DNA of 64,000 nucleotides from JABSOG01 sp047617105 (lineage in GTDB: Bacteria > Pseudomonadota > Gammaproteobacteria > Enterobacterales > Alteromonadaceae). A program made the translations under genes and the position numbers. The notes under the pieces were generated by a model. It was not told where the DNA came from. It made no database searches and saw only the letters and a program-made list of their open reading frames with translations. Position 1 is the first letter of the stretch; every line of letters starts with the position of its first letter. This document shows, in pieces, positions 16,801 through 28,100 of this stretch. Where the stretch lies: positions 32,624 through 96,623 of the forward strand of contig JBLGCB010000001.1 in the NCBI GenBank assembly GCA_047617105.1. The letters run 5' to 3'.

Positions 16801-19656
16801 AGACAGCGCCACAGCCGGGCTATCTTTGACTGTTGATACAGTATTTATGTGTTGCGGCGACAAGTTACTGATGTCGACCCCGTGCGTCACGGGGGTTAAC
16901 CGCGATGCACTAAAAGCTTGTTTAATGGCCGCCGGTGCCTGTTCTAATCGAGCAATGATCGAATCATTGATCGACTGGCCACCGAGGGTGATGGTTTTCA
17001 TCAGTGCCGGGCGTTTTTTACCAGTGAATACAGCGCCCTGATGAGGCTGTTGGCTGGCCGATAAGATCAAGTGCGCGCAACTTTCATCACGGCCTAAACC
17101 ATTAATGGCGATAGACTGCTGCTTGACCTTATCTAGCGCCAAGGCCGATTTGATAATGCTCGCCACACCAGAGGCGTTAAAGGTATGGCCGATATTGGAT
17201 TTCACCGAGCCGATAGGTTTGCCCGGATACAAGTCGGCAAATGCGGTTTTTTCTGCTTGGTTTTCGGCGCTAAAACCACTGGCATACGCTTCAATACTGC
17301 TGATATCCGTGCTGTTGATACCGGCAATGTCTAACGCCTGATGGGCGGCTTTATTGATGGCAGCAGCATCATTGCCATTGGCAAAACTGATGGCATCGAT
17401 GGTGGCATAAATACTTTGTTCGCTGACCTGAGATTGTGGTTTAAGCACAAAAGCCGCTGCGCCTTCACCGACTAACCATTGTTCGTTAGCCAAAACATCA
17501 GCATTGGTATTTGCTTCGCTGTTTACCTTACCGTAATGTTGCCTTAAGGTAATATTTTCAATTGACCCCGCCAAATCAACCCCGGCGATAATCACCGCAT
17601 CAATATTAGAGGTTTGAAACAGGTTTTCGGCCAGTTCAACACAGCGATAAACCGAGTTTTCTTCTGCTGACAAGGTAATGGCCGGACCAGAGAAATCCCA
17701 CAATGCCGATATACGCGAAGCCATGATATTGCCGATAAAGCTGGTGTACTGATTCAGCAATGCTTTTGAAGCCACGCCATCTTTGGCAATATTGGTCAGA
17801 GTCTCGCGTTCTTCATCGCTCAGGGTCACGCCCTGTTGAATCAGGCTGTCTTCTACCTGAGTGGTTAAGTTCACGCGACCACGGTATTGATGTAATTCGA
17901 GTTCGATGCCCATCGCCACTAAAACCGCCACATTGCTGCCTTCAATTAAGCCGGCATCTTTGGCGGCGTTATCGGCCACTTTCATCATCATCAGTTGTTG
18001 TGGGATCAAACAATCTTCATCATTAGGCGGCACTTTAAAACGCAAGAAGTCGATATCAAACGCTTCGACATAACCGCCTTGAGGCGCTTTATTGAGTTGC
18101 AATGCATCCATCACCGCGGCATTTTTCTCGATGCCTTTCCAACGTTGGGGCGGCAATTGGCAAAAAGTGGTTTGATTGTTGTCGAGCAAGCGGGTAAATT
18201 GTTGCAGGTTTTGCGCGCTGCCAAAGTGTGCGTCCATACCAATAATGGCCATTGGCTCACGAGGTTTGGCCACATCGGTGCGCTTTTCAACTTGGCTGGT
18301 TGGCTGTTGTAATACCAAATGGGCATTACTGCCACCAAAACCAAATACGCTCACACCGGCGGTTCTTGGGTGGGAATTGCCTGTAGGCCAGTTGATGGTC
18401 TCGGTGGGCATTTGCTCGGCGCCCAAATAGCCTTTTTTCGAGCTAATCGGTTGGTTAAGGTTAATCGTTGCCGGAATCTTACCCTCGTTTAATGCCCAAA
18501 TCGCTTTGGTCATACCCGGCATTCCTGCGGCAGTTAACAAGTGGCCAAGGTTAGATTTAACCGAGCCCAGCAGAGGTTTTGTATCATAACGGCTAAAGAA
18601 TGTTTCCATTGACGCCAGTTCAACCTTATCGCCTTTAGGCGTGCCGGTGGCGTGGCATTCGATGTAATCAACCGTACTTGGGCTGACATTGGCATCTTCG
18701 TAAGCACGCTCATACACCAATACCTGACCCTTGGTGTTGGGGCTTAGCACGAATTCGCCTTTACCATCGTTAGACAATGCGCCGCCTTTGATGATGGCGT
18801 GAATGGTATCGCCGTCTCGCAGGGCATCGCTATGGCGTTTGAGTACCATCATGCCCGCACCTTCACCGGCGAATAAACCTTGTGAGTTTTGGTCAAACGG
18901 GGCGTGAGTATTATTGGCAGGATACGCCTGGAAAATCGAAAAACCCATATTTACGAACATCGGATCTGAACCCGACACTGCACCCGCGAGCATCATATCG
19001 GCTTTGCCAACATTGAGGTAATCGCAAGCCAATTTGACCGAGTAACACGAAGAAGCGCAAGCAGCATCCAAAGAGAAGTGACTGCCGCCTAATCCGGCCG
19101 CTTTGGCCAGTAATGCCGAAGGATAACCCGCCACCAGCGCGTTGTCTGGGTGGACTGCCTTGCCATCAGCCTTTTCATCAGTGAAGTGCGACAGCTGAAA
19201 ATCAGCATGCAAACCTTGCTTTAAGGCGTTATCGACCACCTGGTGATACAGCGGTAAAAACAGGTGGTTGGACGATTTGGTCGGGAATGATAAGTTGCCG
19301 AGGATCACCCCACATCTGGCCAGCGCTTCGCTGCCCCAATAACCCGCATCGGTTAATGCTTGTTTGGTAACGTATAACGCCCATTGATTGAGATCATCCA
19401 GCTCATTGAGATAATCACTGTCGACACTAAAACCTGTGGGATCAAAGGCGAAATCACGGATATAACCGCCATGCACGCAATAAAACTTGTCAGTATCGCC
19501 TTTTTGGCCAGTGTATTTGGCCGGGTCCACGCCCATTTGTTCGCTGCCCGCTTTAGAGCGGCAATCTTGTTTTTCGAGTAACTGTTGCCAAAATTCTGCC
19601 GGGGCTGTTGACCCTGGGAATAAATTGGCAATACCGACGACGGCAATGTTTTCCAT
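13843..19656 (-). CDS. pfaC: PUFA synthase subunit with KS, chain-length-factor and two FabA-like dehydratase domains
   Basis: This 1937-residue multidomain subunit starts at the ATG at 19656 with AGAGAG upstream. Residues 1-450 are a ketosynthase with active Cys in DAACASSC (C201) and the two His motifs (ECHATGTPKGD, KSNLGH). Residues about 465-900 are a second KS-like chain-length factor lacking the Cys motif. A Gln/Ala/Ser-rich linker follows. Two hotdog FabA-type dehydratase regions are centred near residue 1366 (HFKDDQVMAGSLMSEG) and 1834 (HFHQDPVMPGSLGVEA). The dehydratase/isomerase activity places the cis double bonds. Gene spacing: 34 bases after pfaB, 14 before pfaD. Confidence 0.95.
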   Translation of the reverse strand: MENIAVVGIANLFPGSTAPAEFWQQLLEKQDCRSKAGSEQMGVDPAKYTGQKGDTDKFYCVHGGYIRDFAFDPTGFSVDSDYLNELDDLNQWALYVTKQALTDAGYWGSEALARCGVILGNLSFPTKSSNHLFLPLYHQVVDNALKQGLHADFQLSHFTDEKADGKAVHPDNALVAGYPSALLAKAAGLGGSHFSLDAACASSCYSVKLACDYLNVGKADMMLAGAVSGSDPMFVNMGFSIFQAYPANNTHAPFDQNSQGLFAGEGAGMMVLKRHSDALRDGDTIHAIIKGGALSNDGKGEFVLSPNTKGQVLVYERAYEDANVSPSTVDYIECHATGTPKGDKVELASMETFFSRYDTKPLLGSVKSNLGHLLTAAGMPGMTKAIWALNEGKIPATINLNQPISSKKGYLGAEQMPTETINWPTGNSHPRTAGVSVFGFGGSNAHLVLQQPTSQVEKRTDVAKPREPMAIIGMDAHFGSAQNLQQFTRLLDNNQTTFCQLPPQRWKGIEKNAAVMDALQLNKAPQGGYVEAFDIDFLRFKVPPNDEDCLIPQQLMMMKVADNAAKDAGLIEGSNVAVLVAMGIELELHQYRGRVNLTTQVEDSLIQQGVTLSDEERETLTNIAKDGVASKALLNQYTSFIGNIMASRISALWDFSGPAITLSAEENSVYRCVELAENLFQTSNIDAVIIAGVDLAGSIENITLRQHYGKVNSEANTNADVLANEQWLVGEGAAAFVLKPQSQVSEQSIYATIDAISFANGNDAAAINKAAHQALDIAGINSTDISSIEAYASGFSAENQAEKTAFADLYPGKPIGSVKSNIGHTFNASGVASIIKSALALDKVKQQSIAINGLGRDESCAHLILSASQQPHQGAVFTGKKRPALMKTITLGGQSINDSIIARLEQAPAAIKQAFSASRLTPVTHGVDISNLSPQHINTVSTVKDSPAVALSESTSASTPSAVGVNVKSKSSKAIFQQTKTHQAFLQGRQVAQQQISQLIQLQAQVSSGQLSSGQPVAAPVQANPELSIVSSQPVAVTQNAQAANQEWATASGFQIKGPDGYDYPPLNLTERYNQPQEVIWDTADLVEFAEGDIGKVFGEDYSIIDSYSRRVRLPTTDYLLVSRVTALDAKVNEYKKSYMCTEYDIPVDAPFLIDGQIPWSVSVESGQCDLLLIAYIGIDFQAKGERVYRLLDCQLTFLEEMAFGGETLRYEIHIDSYAKNGDQLLFFFHYDCYVGDKKVLIMRNGCAGFFTDEELADGKGVIYNDKDKAEIANAKKGYFQPLIENSRTQYDYADMMKLVNGNVAGCFGPEYDQQGRNPSLKFSSQKFLMIERITKMDPHGGHWGLGVLEGQKDLRPEHWYFPCHFKDDQVMAGSLMSEGCGQMAMFFMLWLGMHSNVTNARFQPMPGESQTVRCRGQVTPQVNTLTYRMEVTAMGMEPYPFMKANIEIILGGKAVVDFKNLSVMITDQDENSPYPVTLPDNVVTDIPVLAKPETKPTPPTMPATSANLDELGNDPFKYPERPLMRVESDLSAPKEKGVTPVQHFEAPMVAGHNRVPNTTPFTPWHMFEFATGNISNCFGPDFDVYQGRIPPRTPCGQLQVVTQVVEVKGTRLDLKNPSSCIAEYYVPHDAWYFSNNSHENWMPYSLIMEIALQPNGFISGYMGTTLKYPEKDLFFRNLDGTGDLVRQVDLRGKTIVNKSVLVSTSIAGGAIIQSFTFELLTDNEVFYAGKAVFGYFSGESLTNQLGIDNGKTTNAWFVDNNTPKADVKVFDLTNKQFEFYTAPEGKPHYRLAGGQMNFIDTVSVVEGGGKAGVAYVYGERTVDATDWFFRYHFHQDPVMPGSLGVEAIIELLQTYALKNDLGKGFTNPRFIAPNSKVVWKYRGQITPLNKQMSLDVHITDIIREDGEVRLVGDANLSKDGLRIYEVKDIVLSIIEA

Positions 19657-19690
19657 CAAAAATATCTCTCTTTACATCCGCGTTGGCGGA

Positions 19691-22147
19691 TTATTTATTG
19701 CGAACAATGGATCCATTAAACAATGAATCCAAATCCAGCTTCACCCCATGACTCACCAATCTGGCCAGCGCTCTGACGTAGGTCAGTTCATCGCTGGTGC
19801 CTTTGGCATTAACTGGCACGGCAACATAAGGCTTTTGGCCTGCATCACTCGGGTCATCACTCAGGTCATAGTCGAGGATACGACCCACCCAGCGACACAA
19901 TGAACGACCAGGACCCATCTCAATAAACACTCTGGCACCTTTGTCGTGTAGAGTATTGATAAGCCGCGGATAGTCCACCGGATCACACAGACATTTGGCC
20001 ACACTATGGGCAATCGCTTTGGTCCGTTGCGGAATAGGCAAGTAACACGAGCTAGAATACATCTTGGTGTTAATCCGCTCGGTGACGTCCATAGTATGCA
20101 ACTCAACCATATGGTCGTATTCTCGTTGCGCCGGTTCGCTGTGAATGGCGTTGGCCATATTGATTGGCATCGACCACCAGCCCATCTTTTTGATCACCCG
20201 CTCACAATCTGGCGGATAACCGCCAAGCAACAAGCTGTCTGGGGTATTAACGATGGTGCAATATACTCGCTGTTCACCTTCTAAGGCGACAGACACTTGG
20301 TCGATGGTGGTTTTGACCGTATAGGTTTCCCAGATAGGCCGACCATTTTCTAAACCATAAGGATTATCTCGAGTGATATCCGCCATGCCCCAATGCGCTC
20401 TAAGGGCTTTTAATTCACCACAAATTTGATGATTAAAGGTGTCAGAGCGGGCGATGCGTGCACTGAGTAATCCCGGCTGCTGCCAGCAACCTAAGGCAGC
20501 ATACATACTGACTTCGCCCATACTGTAACCCGTGGCGAAATCAGCTTTAACAGCAAATACTTCTTCAAACACCTTGGTGAAGACACAGGCAAAACCAACC
20601 CCGCACTCGGCGATATTGGCCAAATCATAACGGAATTTCAGATCCAGTTTGGTCAGTGCTTTAACACTTAAGCGATTGATGCTGCGAGGGTTTAATTTGC
20701 GGTCTTTTAGGGTTTGTGCAATATCATCGGCCAAATCTACTACTGGCTGATAAATCTGCGGAAACAAATGAAATAAATCACGGCCCAGACCCAAATACGT
20801 TGCACCAATGCCGGGATAGATAAAACTGACGTTGTTTTCGCCATTGATAGGAGTGGCCGAAAAATAACTGCCTTTAGGGGTTTCCCATTCGCCGCTACGT
20901 TTTTCTTCAGTGTTCGTTACCGGATTGGCCAGTTCTTCAAACGCTTTAACTATGCCCATTCGCGCCATTTTGATTTCACGACGTAATTCTTTTTCAGACT
21001 GGGCAATCAGCGATAAACGATAAGGGGCATGAGGGCTGTCTTTAAACTGTTCAAAACAATCATAGCTAATAGTGGCTAGGCTTTGAGAATCGGCCAATTG
21101 TTCAACTTGATCCAATCGGGTCATCAACTGAGCTTCACTATCTGCGGTTAACAACACCAAATTCAGTTCGCTACAGGCCATAAAGCCATTTTGGCGCACG
21201 CCTTGGGTTTCGCTTTGTGCGAGTACCACATGGCAGTAATCGTTATCTGTCAAACAGCTATACGCGGCCATTTGTTTACTGCCATCGCTATGAGGGAACC
21301 ATGGTCGGGCCTCACAAGGAAAGTAAAACGGAGATTCTTGCCAGTTGGCCAATTCAGCATCAGCGACTTGTTGCCAACCCATGACGGGCGGAATATAACG
21401 CTGATGTAAGGCGATAACACTTTTGACCAATCCTGCCACTTGCGAAAACGCGCCGCCTTCACCAGTAACACTACGCGCCGAACCAATGGCGGTATTTAAC
21501 GGCTGGGGATTGGCGTAAGCGTTGATTAAACCACGGCTTTCTTGTTGTGCCAGCGCGGGTTCGGCCAATGCCGAGACCTCTAATAACGTCACTTGCTCAC
21601 TGCTAACTCCAGCCTGTGCCAAAGCCGCTTTAGTGGCTGTGGCGATATCATTGTTGCTATCAAATCCGGCAATATTGGCGTAAACATACTGATTCTGAGC
21701 ATCAGATGACAACAAAACACTGGCCACCCCAGCAACGGTTTGATAACCCGCAAAGGTTTGGTCGAAGCTCAAAGTTGCAGTATTGGCTTGTTCAGATGGT
21801 ACATCGTCTTTATTGATGCCAACTAGGGCAACGATTTTACCTTGGTTGAGCAACAACTGACTGGCTTGTAACGCTTGTGCCAAAGTGGCCACAACCGAAC
21901 CTTGCAGCCCTTCGAGTGCATCAGCATCCTTTGATACCACACTTGATACCACTATGGTGGTGATATCGGATAACACAAACTGATTGGCTGCGGCCAGTCG
22001 CTCAACACTGGCTTTACAGCTGATATCAAGACTCGCGGGTTGTGCTAAAGCGACGCCTTGATAAAATGCCCGTTCAGCTCGATCAATATTGCCTGCACTA
22101 TTTCCTGCACTAGCAAACAGAGCATCAATTCCTATTACTGCAATCAT
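19691..22147 (-). CDS. pfaB: PUFA synthase acyltransferase subunit
   Basis: This 818-residue protein has a degenerate KS-like N-terminal half (MIAVIGIDALFASAGN; no Cys active-site motif seen) and an acyltransferase C-terminal half with nucleophile motif GYSMG (S542) and FIEMGPGRSLCRW. In Moritella-type clusters PfaB has been linked to product identity (DHA versus EPA). The start ATG overlaps the pfaA stop (ATGA), so translation is coupled. Call is firm from order and motifs. Confidence 0.94.
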   Translation of the reverse strand: MIAVIGIDALFASAGNSAGNIDRAERAFYQGVALAQPASLDISCKASVERLAAANQFVLSDITTIVVSSVVSKDADALEGLQGSVVATLAQALQASQLLLNQGKIVALVGINKDDVPSEQANTATLSFDQTFAGYQTVAGVASVLLSSDAQNQYVYANIAGFDSNNDIATATKAALAQAGVSSEQVTLLEVSALAEPALAQQESRGLINAYANPQPLNTAIGSARSVTGEGGAFSQVAGLVKSVIALHQRYIPPVMGWQQVADAELANWQESPFYFPCEARPWFPHSDGSKQMAAYSCLTDNDYCHVVLAQSETQGVRQNGFMACSELNLVLLTADSEAQLMTRLDQVEQLADSQSLATISYDCFEQFKDSPHAPYRLSLIAQSEKELRREIKMARMGIVKAFEELANPVTNTEEKRSGEWETPKGSYFSATPINGENNVSFIYPGIGATYLGLGRDLFHLFPQIYQPVVDLADDIAQTLKDRKLNPRSINRLSVKALTKLDLKFRYDLANIAECGVGFACVFTKVFEEVFAVKADFATGYSMGEVSMYAALGCWQQPGLLSARIARSDTFNHQICGELKALRAHWGMADITRDNPYGLENGRPIWETYTVKTTIDQVSVALEGEQRVYCTIVNTPDSLLLGGYPPDCERVIKKMGWWSMPINMANAIHSEPAQREYDHMVELHTMDVTERINTKMYSSSCYLPIPQRTKAIAHSVAKCLCDPVDYPRLINTLHDKGARVFIEMGPGRSLCRWVGRILDYDLSDDPSDAGQKPYVAVPVNAKGTSDELTYVRALARLVSHGVKLDLDSLFNGSIVRNK

Positions 22148-25100
22148 TGCGTTTTACTCTTAAAAAGGCTGTTTAAGCTTTCACTGCCGGTTACTTCGGC
22201 CGACTTCACTTGTGCTAATAATTGCTTATTGGTATCAATCAACGCGATATCCGCCACCAAGGTATTGCTGGTCTGTTTCACCACGTCCAGTTGCAGGTAA
22301 AATGCTTCACCCGCTTGTGGATCACGGTAAAGCCGCCAACCCAAGGTGGCCGCAGGCAAACTGCCCAAACCCAACTGACGACGAACCCACACCAACATGG
22401 CCTGATAAACCAAATCATTAGCAACAATACCCGGACCAAACTCGCCTTGTGCTGCAACCATTGACGGTATCTGACAGCCCAGTAACAAACCTTGCTCATC
22501 ACAGCGGATCACCTCAGTGATCCCCTGCAAGCGCTCACCATGAAACAAGGTGCCATCGCTATACAAATTAGCTGCTGAGTTCACCGCTGATAAAGCGGGC
22601 AAATCCGTGGTAACAGTCTCGCTGCTCAATGGTTTTCGAGCCAATAACAGTTCAGCACCGTAATGAAAAACCGGTTTGCCTTTGTCATTGAGACTAGACA
22701 CTTTTGCGCCAATGCGTAAAACATCACCATCATCCACCAGCAAGCTTAAATCGATAGTAAAATCGTTCGCTTCGCTGCCATCAAAAGCGACACCATCAAA
22801 AACCACGCCTTTAAACAGTTTGTACTGCTCAAGGCCCTGATAGTGATAACCCGGATAAATCGCCAGTGCCGCATCGGCCATCCACTGGATGGCGCATACG
22901 GTAGGTAATACCTGATTGTCGCCAATCACATGGTCAGCTAAAAATGCATGGTTAGTCGCTTGGAAACTCTTGATTAAGCGACTAGCTTGCAACTTTTTTA
23001 CAGGGGTGCCCTCCTGTTCTGATGCCAAATCGTTACCGACTAGGATTTGTGGACTACGGTTATCGGTTGCTGCCAGTTCGCTAAGCAATAACTCAGCGCC
23101 TGAATCAAGCGGGATAATATACGCACCCCGTTCGGCAAACATACGTTTAAGTTCTGGTGTGACCATACCGCCATCCCATGGACCCCAGTTAAAGCTCAAT
23201 ACTTGCGCTTGTGGGTGCAGGGCTTTAAAACGATAGGCGGTTTTATTTAAGATTTCATTGGCAATGGAGTAATCAGACTGACCAGGGTTGCCGTAGAATC
23301 CGGCACCTGAGGAGAACAACACTAAATGCTTAACATTGGCAATATCAGTACAGGCCAACAAAGACACCAGACCGTCGATTTTAGTGCGATAAACCGATTC
23401 GAAATCGGCTAATGTTTTCTGCTCGATAAACTTATCGGCCAATACACCAGCACCATGGATAATGCCCGTAATTGCACCAAACTCAGCGATAGCAGGTTTA
23501 ACCGCCGCTTGTACGCTGTTGCTATCAGTCACATCGGCAGCCACATAGTGCACTTGAGCACCGACGGTTTTAATTGCAGCTAGGGTTTGGGCAATCTCGC
23601 GATTGGCCAATACAGGTTTGATAAACTTAACAATCTTGACTGGTGTTGGTTTCTCACCAGAGGCAATCAAGGCTTGCATCGCGGCTTTTTTCAGTGCAGC
23701 TTCGTCATTGATGCCCACAGCCCATGCAGGTTCGTTATCATCAAAGACTGAACGACCCAACAGGATAAATTTGGCCTGATATTGTTTGGCCAAACGAATA
23801 ACACAATGGGCAGTAACGCCTTTTGCGCCACCACTGACCAAAAAGACTGAGTTGCTGTCAATGCTGTTGCCAGCAGTTAACGCATAGCTGTCGGTTTGCT
23901 CGCCAACCAAGGTTAAACGGCCCGTCTTGTCGCTAGCGACTTCAACCAAGGCAGTATCGGCATCAAGCAATTCATCGCTCACGATAGCAGCGACTTTATC
24001 CGCAGCCAGTTTATCAGCGACATCTACCGCGCGGCAGAATACGTTGCTCCATTCGTGTGACAGGGTTTTCACCAAGCCATTTAAGCCACCTTGAACTAGG
24101 TCGGTGTCGGTTGGAGAAGCGCCATCAATGCCTAAGCTGCCGCCTTGGCGAGTGACCACCATAAACGAGGCACGAGCGTTTTGGCTGCTGCTGGCTGCTT
24201 TAACGTTACACAGTTTCGCCAACAAGAAGGCCAACATCAAACCTTGTTTCGAGGTTTGTGGATATTCAACACCTGCTAGCGTGCTTTTCGGCTGGAGGTA
24301 AATCACTGCATCTAGTTGAACCTTGGTGCAGATGTCTTTAATCGCTTGCTCATCAACGTCAGCCAGTTCAACCACGTTGACGGTTTTAGCAAAGGATTTC
24401 TTTGAACTGCCGTTAACCCAAGCTGGTTTGATTGCGGTGATGTTCCAACCCGCTTTGCTCATATTGGCGGCCAATGCTACGGCACTGCCGGTGCCATCAT
24501 CAACGATTAAGGCATTTGCGCCGTTGGCATCTTGAGTGATTTTATTCACTGAGGCTAAACGTTTAATCGCGACGATTTGACTTGGCGCGGGTTCAAAGGC
24601 AACGCTATTACCTGGCTGTGCGGTAAAGCTGCTAACAATCTCGGCTAGAGTGCGCATTTCAGCTAAAGTCTCTGGATCAACTTCTGGCAAACCCGGCATT
24701 GAATCTTGTACTGCACCAAGGATTTCTACCCGTTTGATCGAGTCGATACCCAAGTCAGCTTCCATATCCATCTCTAGCTCTAACATCTCAGCAGGATAAC
24801 CAGTTTTATCGGCAACCACGGCCATCAGGTTAGTGGTGAATTCATCGGCAGATACAGATGCAGAGACTGCTTCAACAGCTATAGGAGCAACTACAGGTGC
24901 TGGTGCTGCGGCTACTGGAGTTGCTGACACTTTGCTTTGCACTTTTGACTGCATATGGCTGACGATTTCGCCTAAGGTGCGCAGCTCAGCCAAATCTTCA
25001 GGATTCAGTTCTGGCAAATCAGGAATGGTTTCTTGCACCGCACCGAGAATTTCAACTCGTTTAATCGAATCGATACCGAGGTCTGCTTCCATATCCATTT

Positions 25101-28100
25101 CAAGCTCTAACATATCTGCCGGGTAACCGGTTTTCTCAGCAACCACACTCATCATCACTGATTGAATATGCGCTAAGTCGATGGTTGCTGGAGCAGCTAC
25201 TACACCTACAGAAGCGGCAGGCACTTTGCTTTGCATGTAAGTAACAATTTCGCCTAAGGTGCGCAACTCAGCCAAATCTTCAGGATTCAGTTCTGGTAAA
25301 TCAGGAATGGTTTCTTGCACCGCACCGAGAATTTCAACCCGTTTGATAGAGTCGATACCCAAATCGGCTTCCATATCCATTTCAAGCTCTAACATATCTG
25401 ATGGATAACCGGTCTTCTCGGCGACAACATTCATCATCACTGACTGAATATGGGCCAAATCAATAGTCGCGATGGCCACGGCTGGTGTGCTTTCTACCAC
25501 ATGTAAGGCAACGGGCGCTGGCGTCGGGGCGCTGGCTGGTACCTTAGATTGCGCTTTTTCTTCCATATGGCTAACGATTTCACCCAAAGTGCGCAGTTCG
25601 GCCAAATCTTCTGGGTTTAGCTCTGGCAGGTCAGGAATGGTTTCTTGCACCGCACCGAGAATTTCAACCCGTTTGATCGAGTCGATACCCAAATCGGCTT
25701 CCATATCCATTTCAAGCTCTAACATTTCAGCCGGGTAACCGGTTTTCTCGGCAACCACATCCATCATCACGGCTTGAATCTTGGCAAGATTAATCACCGG
25801 GCCTGCTGGAGCTAGTGTTGGACTAGATTCAACCACATGTAATACCGGGGCACCACTATTTACACTAACAGGGGGAACCTTTGATTGCATATAATCAACA
25901 ATTTGACCCAAGGTGCGTAACTCGGCTAAGTCTTCAGGATTCAGCTCAGGCAAGGTTGGGATTAATTCTTGTACGCTACCGAGGATTTCAACCCGTTTAA
26001 TCGAGTCGATACCCAAGTCCGCTTCCATATCCATTTCAAGCTCTAACATCTCAGCAGGGTAGCCAGTTTTATCGGCAACCACATCTAACATCACCGATTG
26101 GATTTTTTCGACGTTAAGGGCAGCTGCGGGGGCTGCTACTGGCGTAACAGGTGCAACAACTGGTGGCGTCATATCGATTGCGGTAGCAGTGGTCTGCACG
26201 GATGCAACCACTGGCTGAGCCACTGGTGCGATAGGTTTAACAGGTGCTTTTTGAACAACAGGTGCAACCGAGGCGACTGTTGACGTTGCAACCGCTGGCT
26301 CTGCAACCGTTTGAGCAGCCACATCAATCACCTGGCCTTTAGGCGCAGATGCGGCGGTGTTATTCAACATGGCTGACATATTGTCAGTCTGATTGCTAAG
26401 ATATTTCTCATGCACACGTAACGTTTCTGACTGGAAGTCATGATACATGCCTAATGTACGGTCGATACTTTCGGGTAACTCTGTGGCACCCGGTTGCGCT
26501 TCTAACACACTTTGGAACGTTTTGGCGTAGTCTTGCGGACCTTGCATATACTGTTCGTGCACATTCAACAACTGTTGCTGATGCTCAACAAACTGACCAA
26601 CACTACGTTCAATGCTGGAGACTAGCTCAGCACTATTGCTGGCGGTGGCGCTGTTTGCAACTGGTGCTGCTGAGCCTGAGACAGGCCGATCAACATAAAC
26701 AATTTTTTCGACTTCGACAATCTTCTCAACAATTGTCTCAACTTCAACGATTTTCTCAACCACTTTAACTTGAGGTTCAGAGGCCGTGGCTGTCGCTTGT
26801 TTCACCGTCCAACCATCGGTTAGCGCATCAGTAAATTGTTTTTGGGTTTTGTCGCTGACATAAGCGGCACCAGAGAGTTTCATCGCCAATGGTGACATCT
26901 TGCGTGGCGCAGTCGGGAGTTTCAACGCTGAATAAGGGTCAATATTGCCCAGCTCAAGGCCCAATACCGCCATTTGCAAAGCGGCTTGGCGCATTTGCGC
27001 ATCGGCTGATTTTTTCGGGCTGCCATTGACGGCAATCGCCACCACATCGTCTTTGTCTTGCAGGATGTTCTCAACCAGTTTGGTCAGCACATGTTTAGGA
27101 CCAAATTCGATAAAGATACGGCCGCCTTGTGCGTAAAGGTTTTCGACTTGCTGATTAAAATGCACCGATTCAAGAATATGGTTTTTCAGCTGCTTTTTAA
27201 TTTCAGTCGGTTTGGTGTTATAGGCTTTGGCGGTGCCATTGGCAAATACCGGCACTTTCGGGCTATTAAAGGTCACCGAATCAATCGCGGCGGCAAAAGG
27301 TTTTTGCGCATGACCGACCAAAGGTGTGTGGAAAGCCGCAGAGACTGGCAAACGAACCACTTTATAACCTTTGTCATGTAATTCATCCATCGCCACCAGC
27401 ACTTGGCTAGTGACGCCAGCAATCACCACCTGGTTGTTAGAATTGTAGTTAGCAATCTCGACATCTTTAATGTCTTTGATATCTTCGGCCACTTTAGCCG
27501 CTTGACCAACCACCGCCACCATAGAACCTGCATCAGCGCCACCTTCTGGTGAAGTCATCGCCTGTCCTCGGCTGCGAGCCAAAAACATATAATCTTCGTC
27601 GTTATAAACACCAGCTGCCCACAATGCGGTTAATTCACCAAAACTGTGACCCGCGGTGAAATCGGCTTTAAAGCCGGCCTGTTCGAAGGTGCGATATAAA
27701 CCCAAGCTGAATGTGCCAATGGCAGGTTGCGCATTTTGGGTTAAACGTAATACCGCTTCTTGTTCTTCGCGTGCTTCTTTGGAAAACACGGGGATAGGAT
27801 AAGTGACGCTCGACAACTGGTTTAATCCGGCACCAGTGAACGATTGGTCCATTTGCGCCGTGGCATTTAGAATCGTCGGGAAGTTACAGGCCAGTTCACG
27901 GCCCATATTGGTGTATTGTGAACCTTGACCTGAGAATAACGCGACCACTTTACCTTTGGTTTGCAAACCAGACAGGCGGTAATAGACCCCTGATGGCACG
28001 GTCCAGCTGATATCACCGGCTTTGGCTTTGAATTTTTTCAATGCCGAGTCAATCATCTTAATCGCTTCGACAGCGTTTTTGGCGATAAAGCCACAACGGG

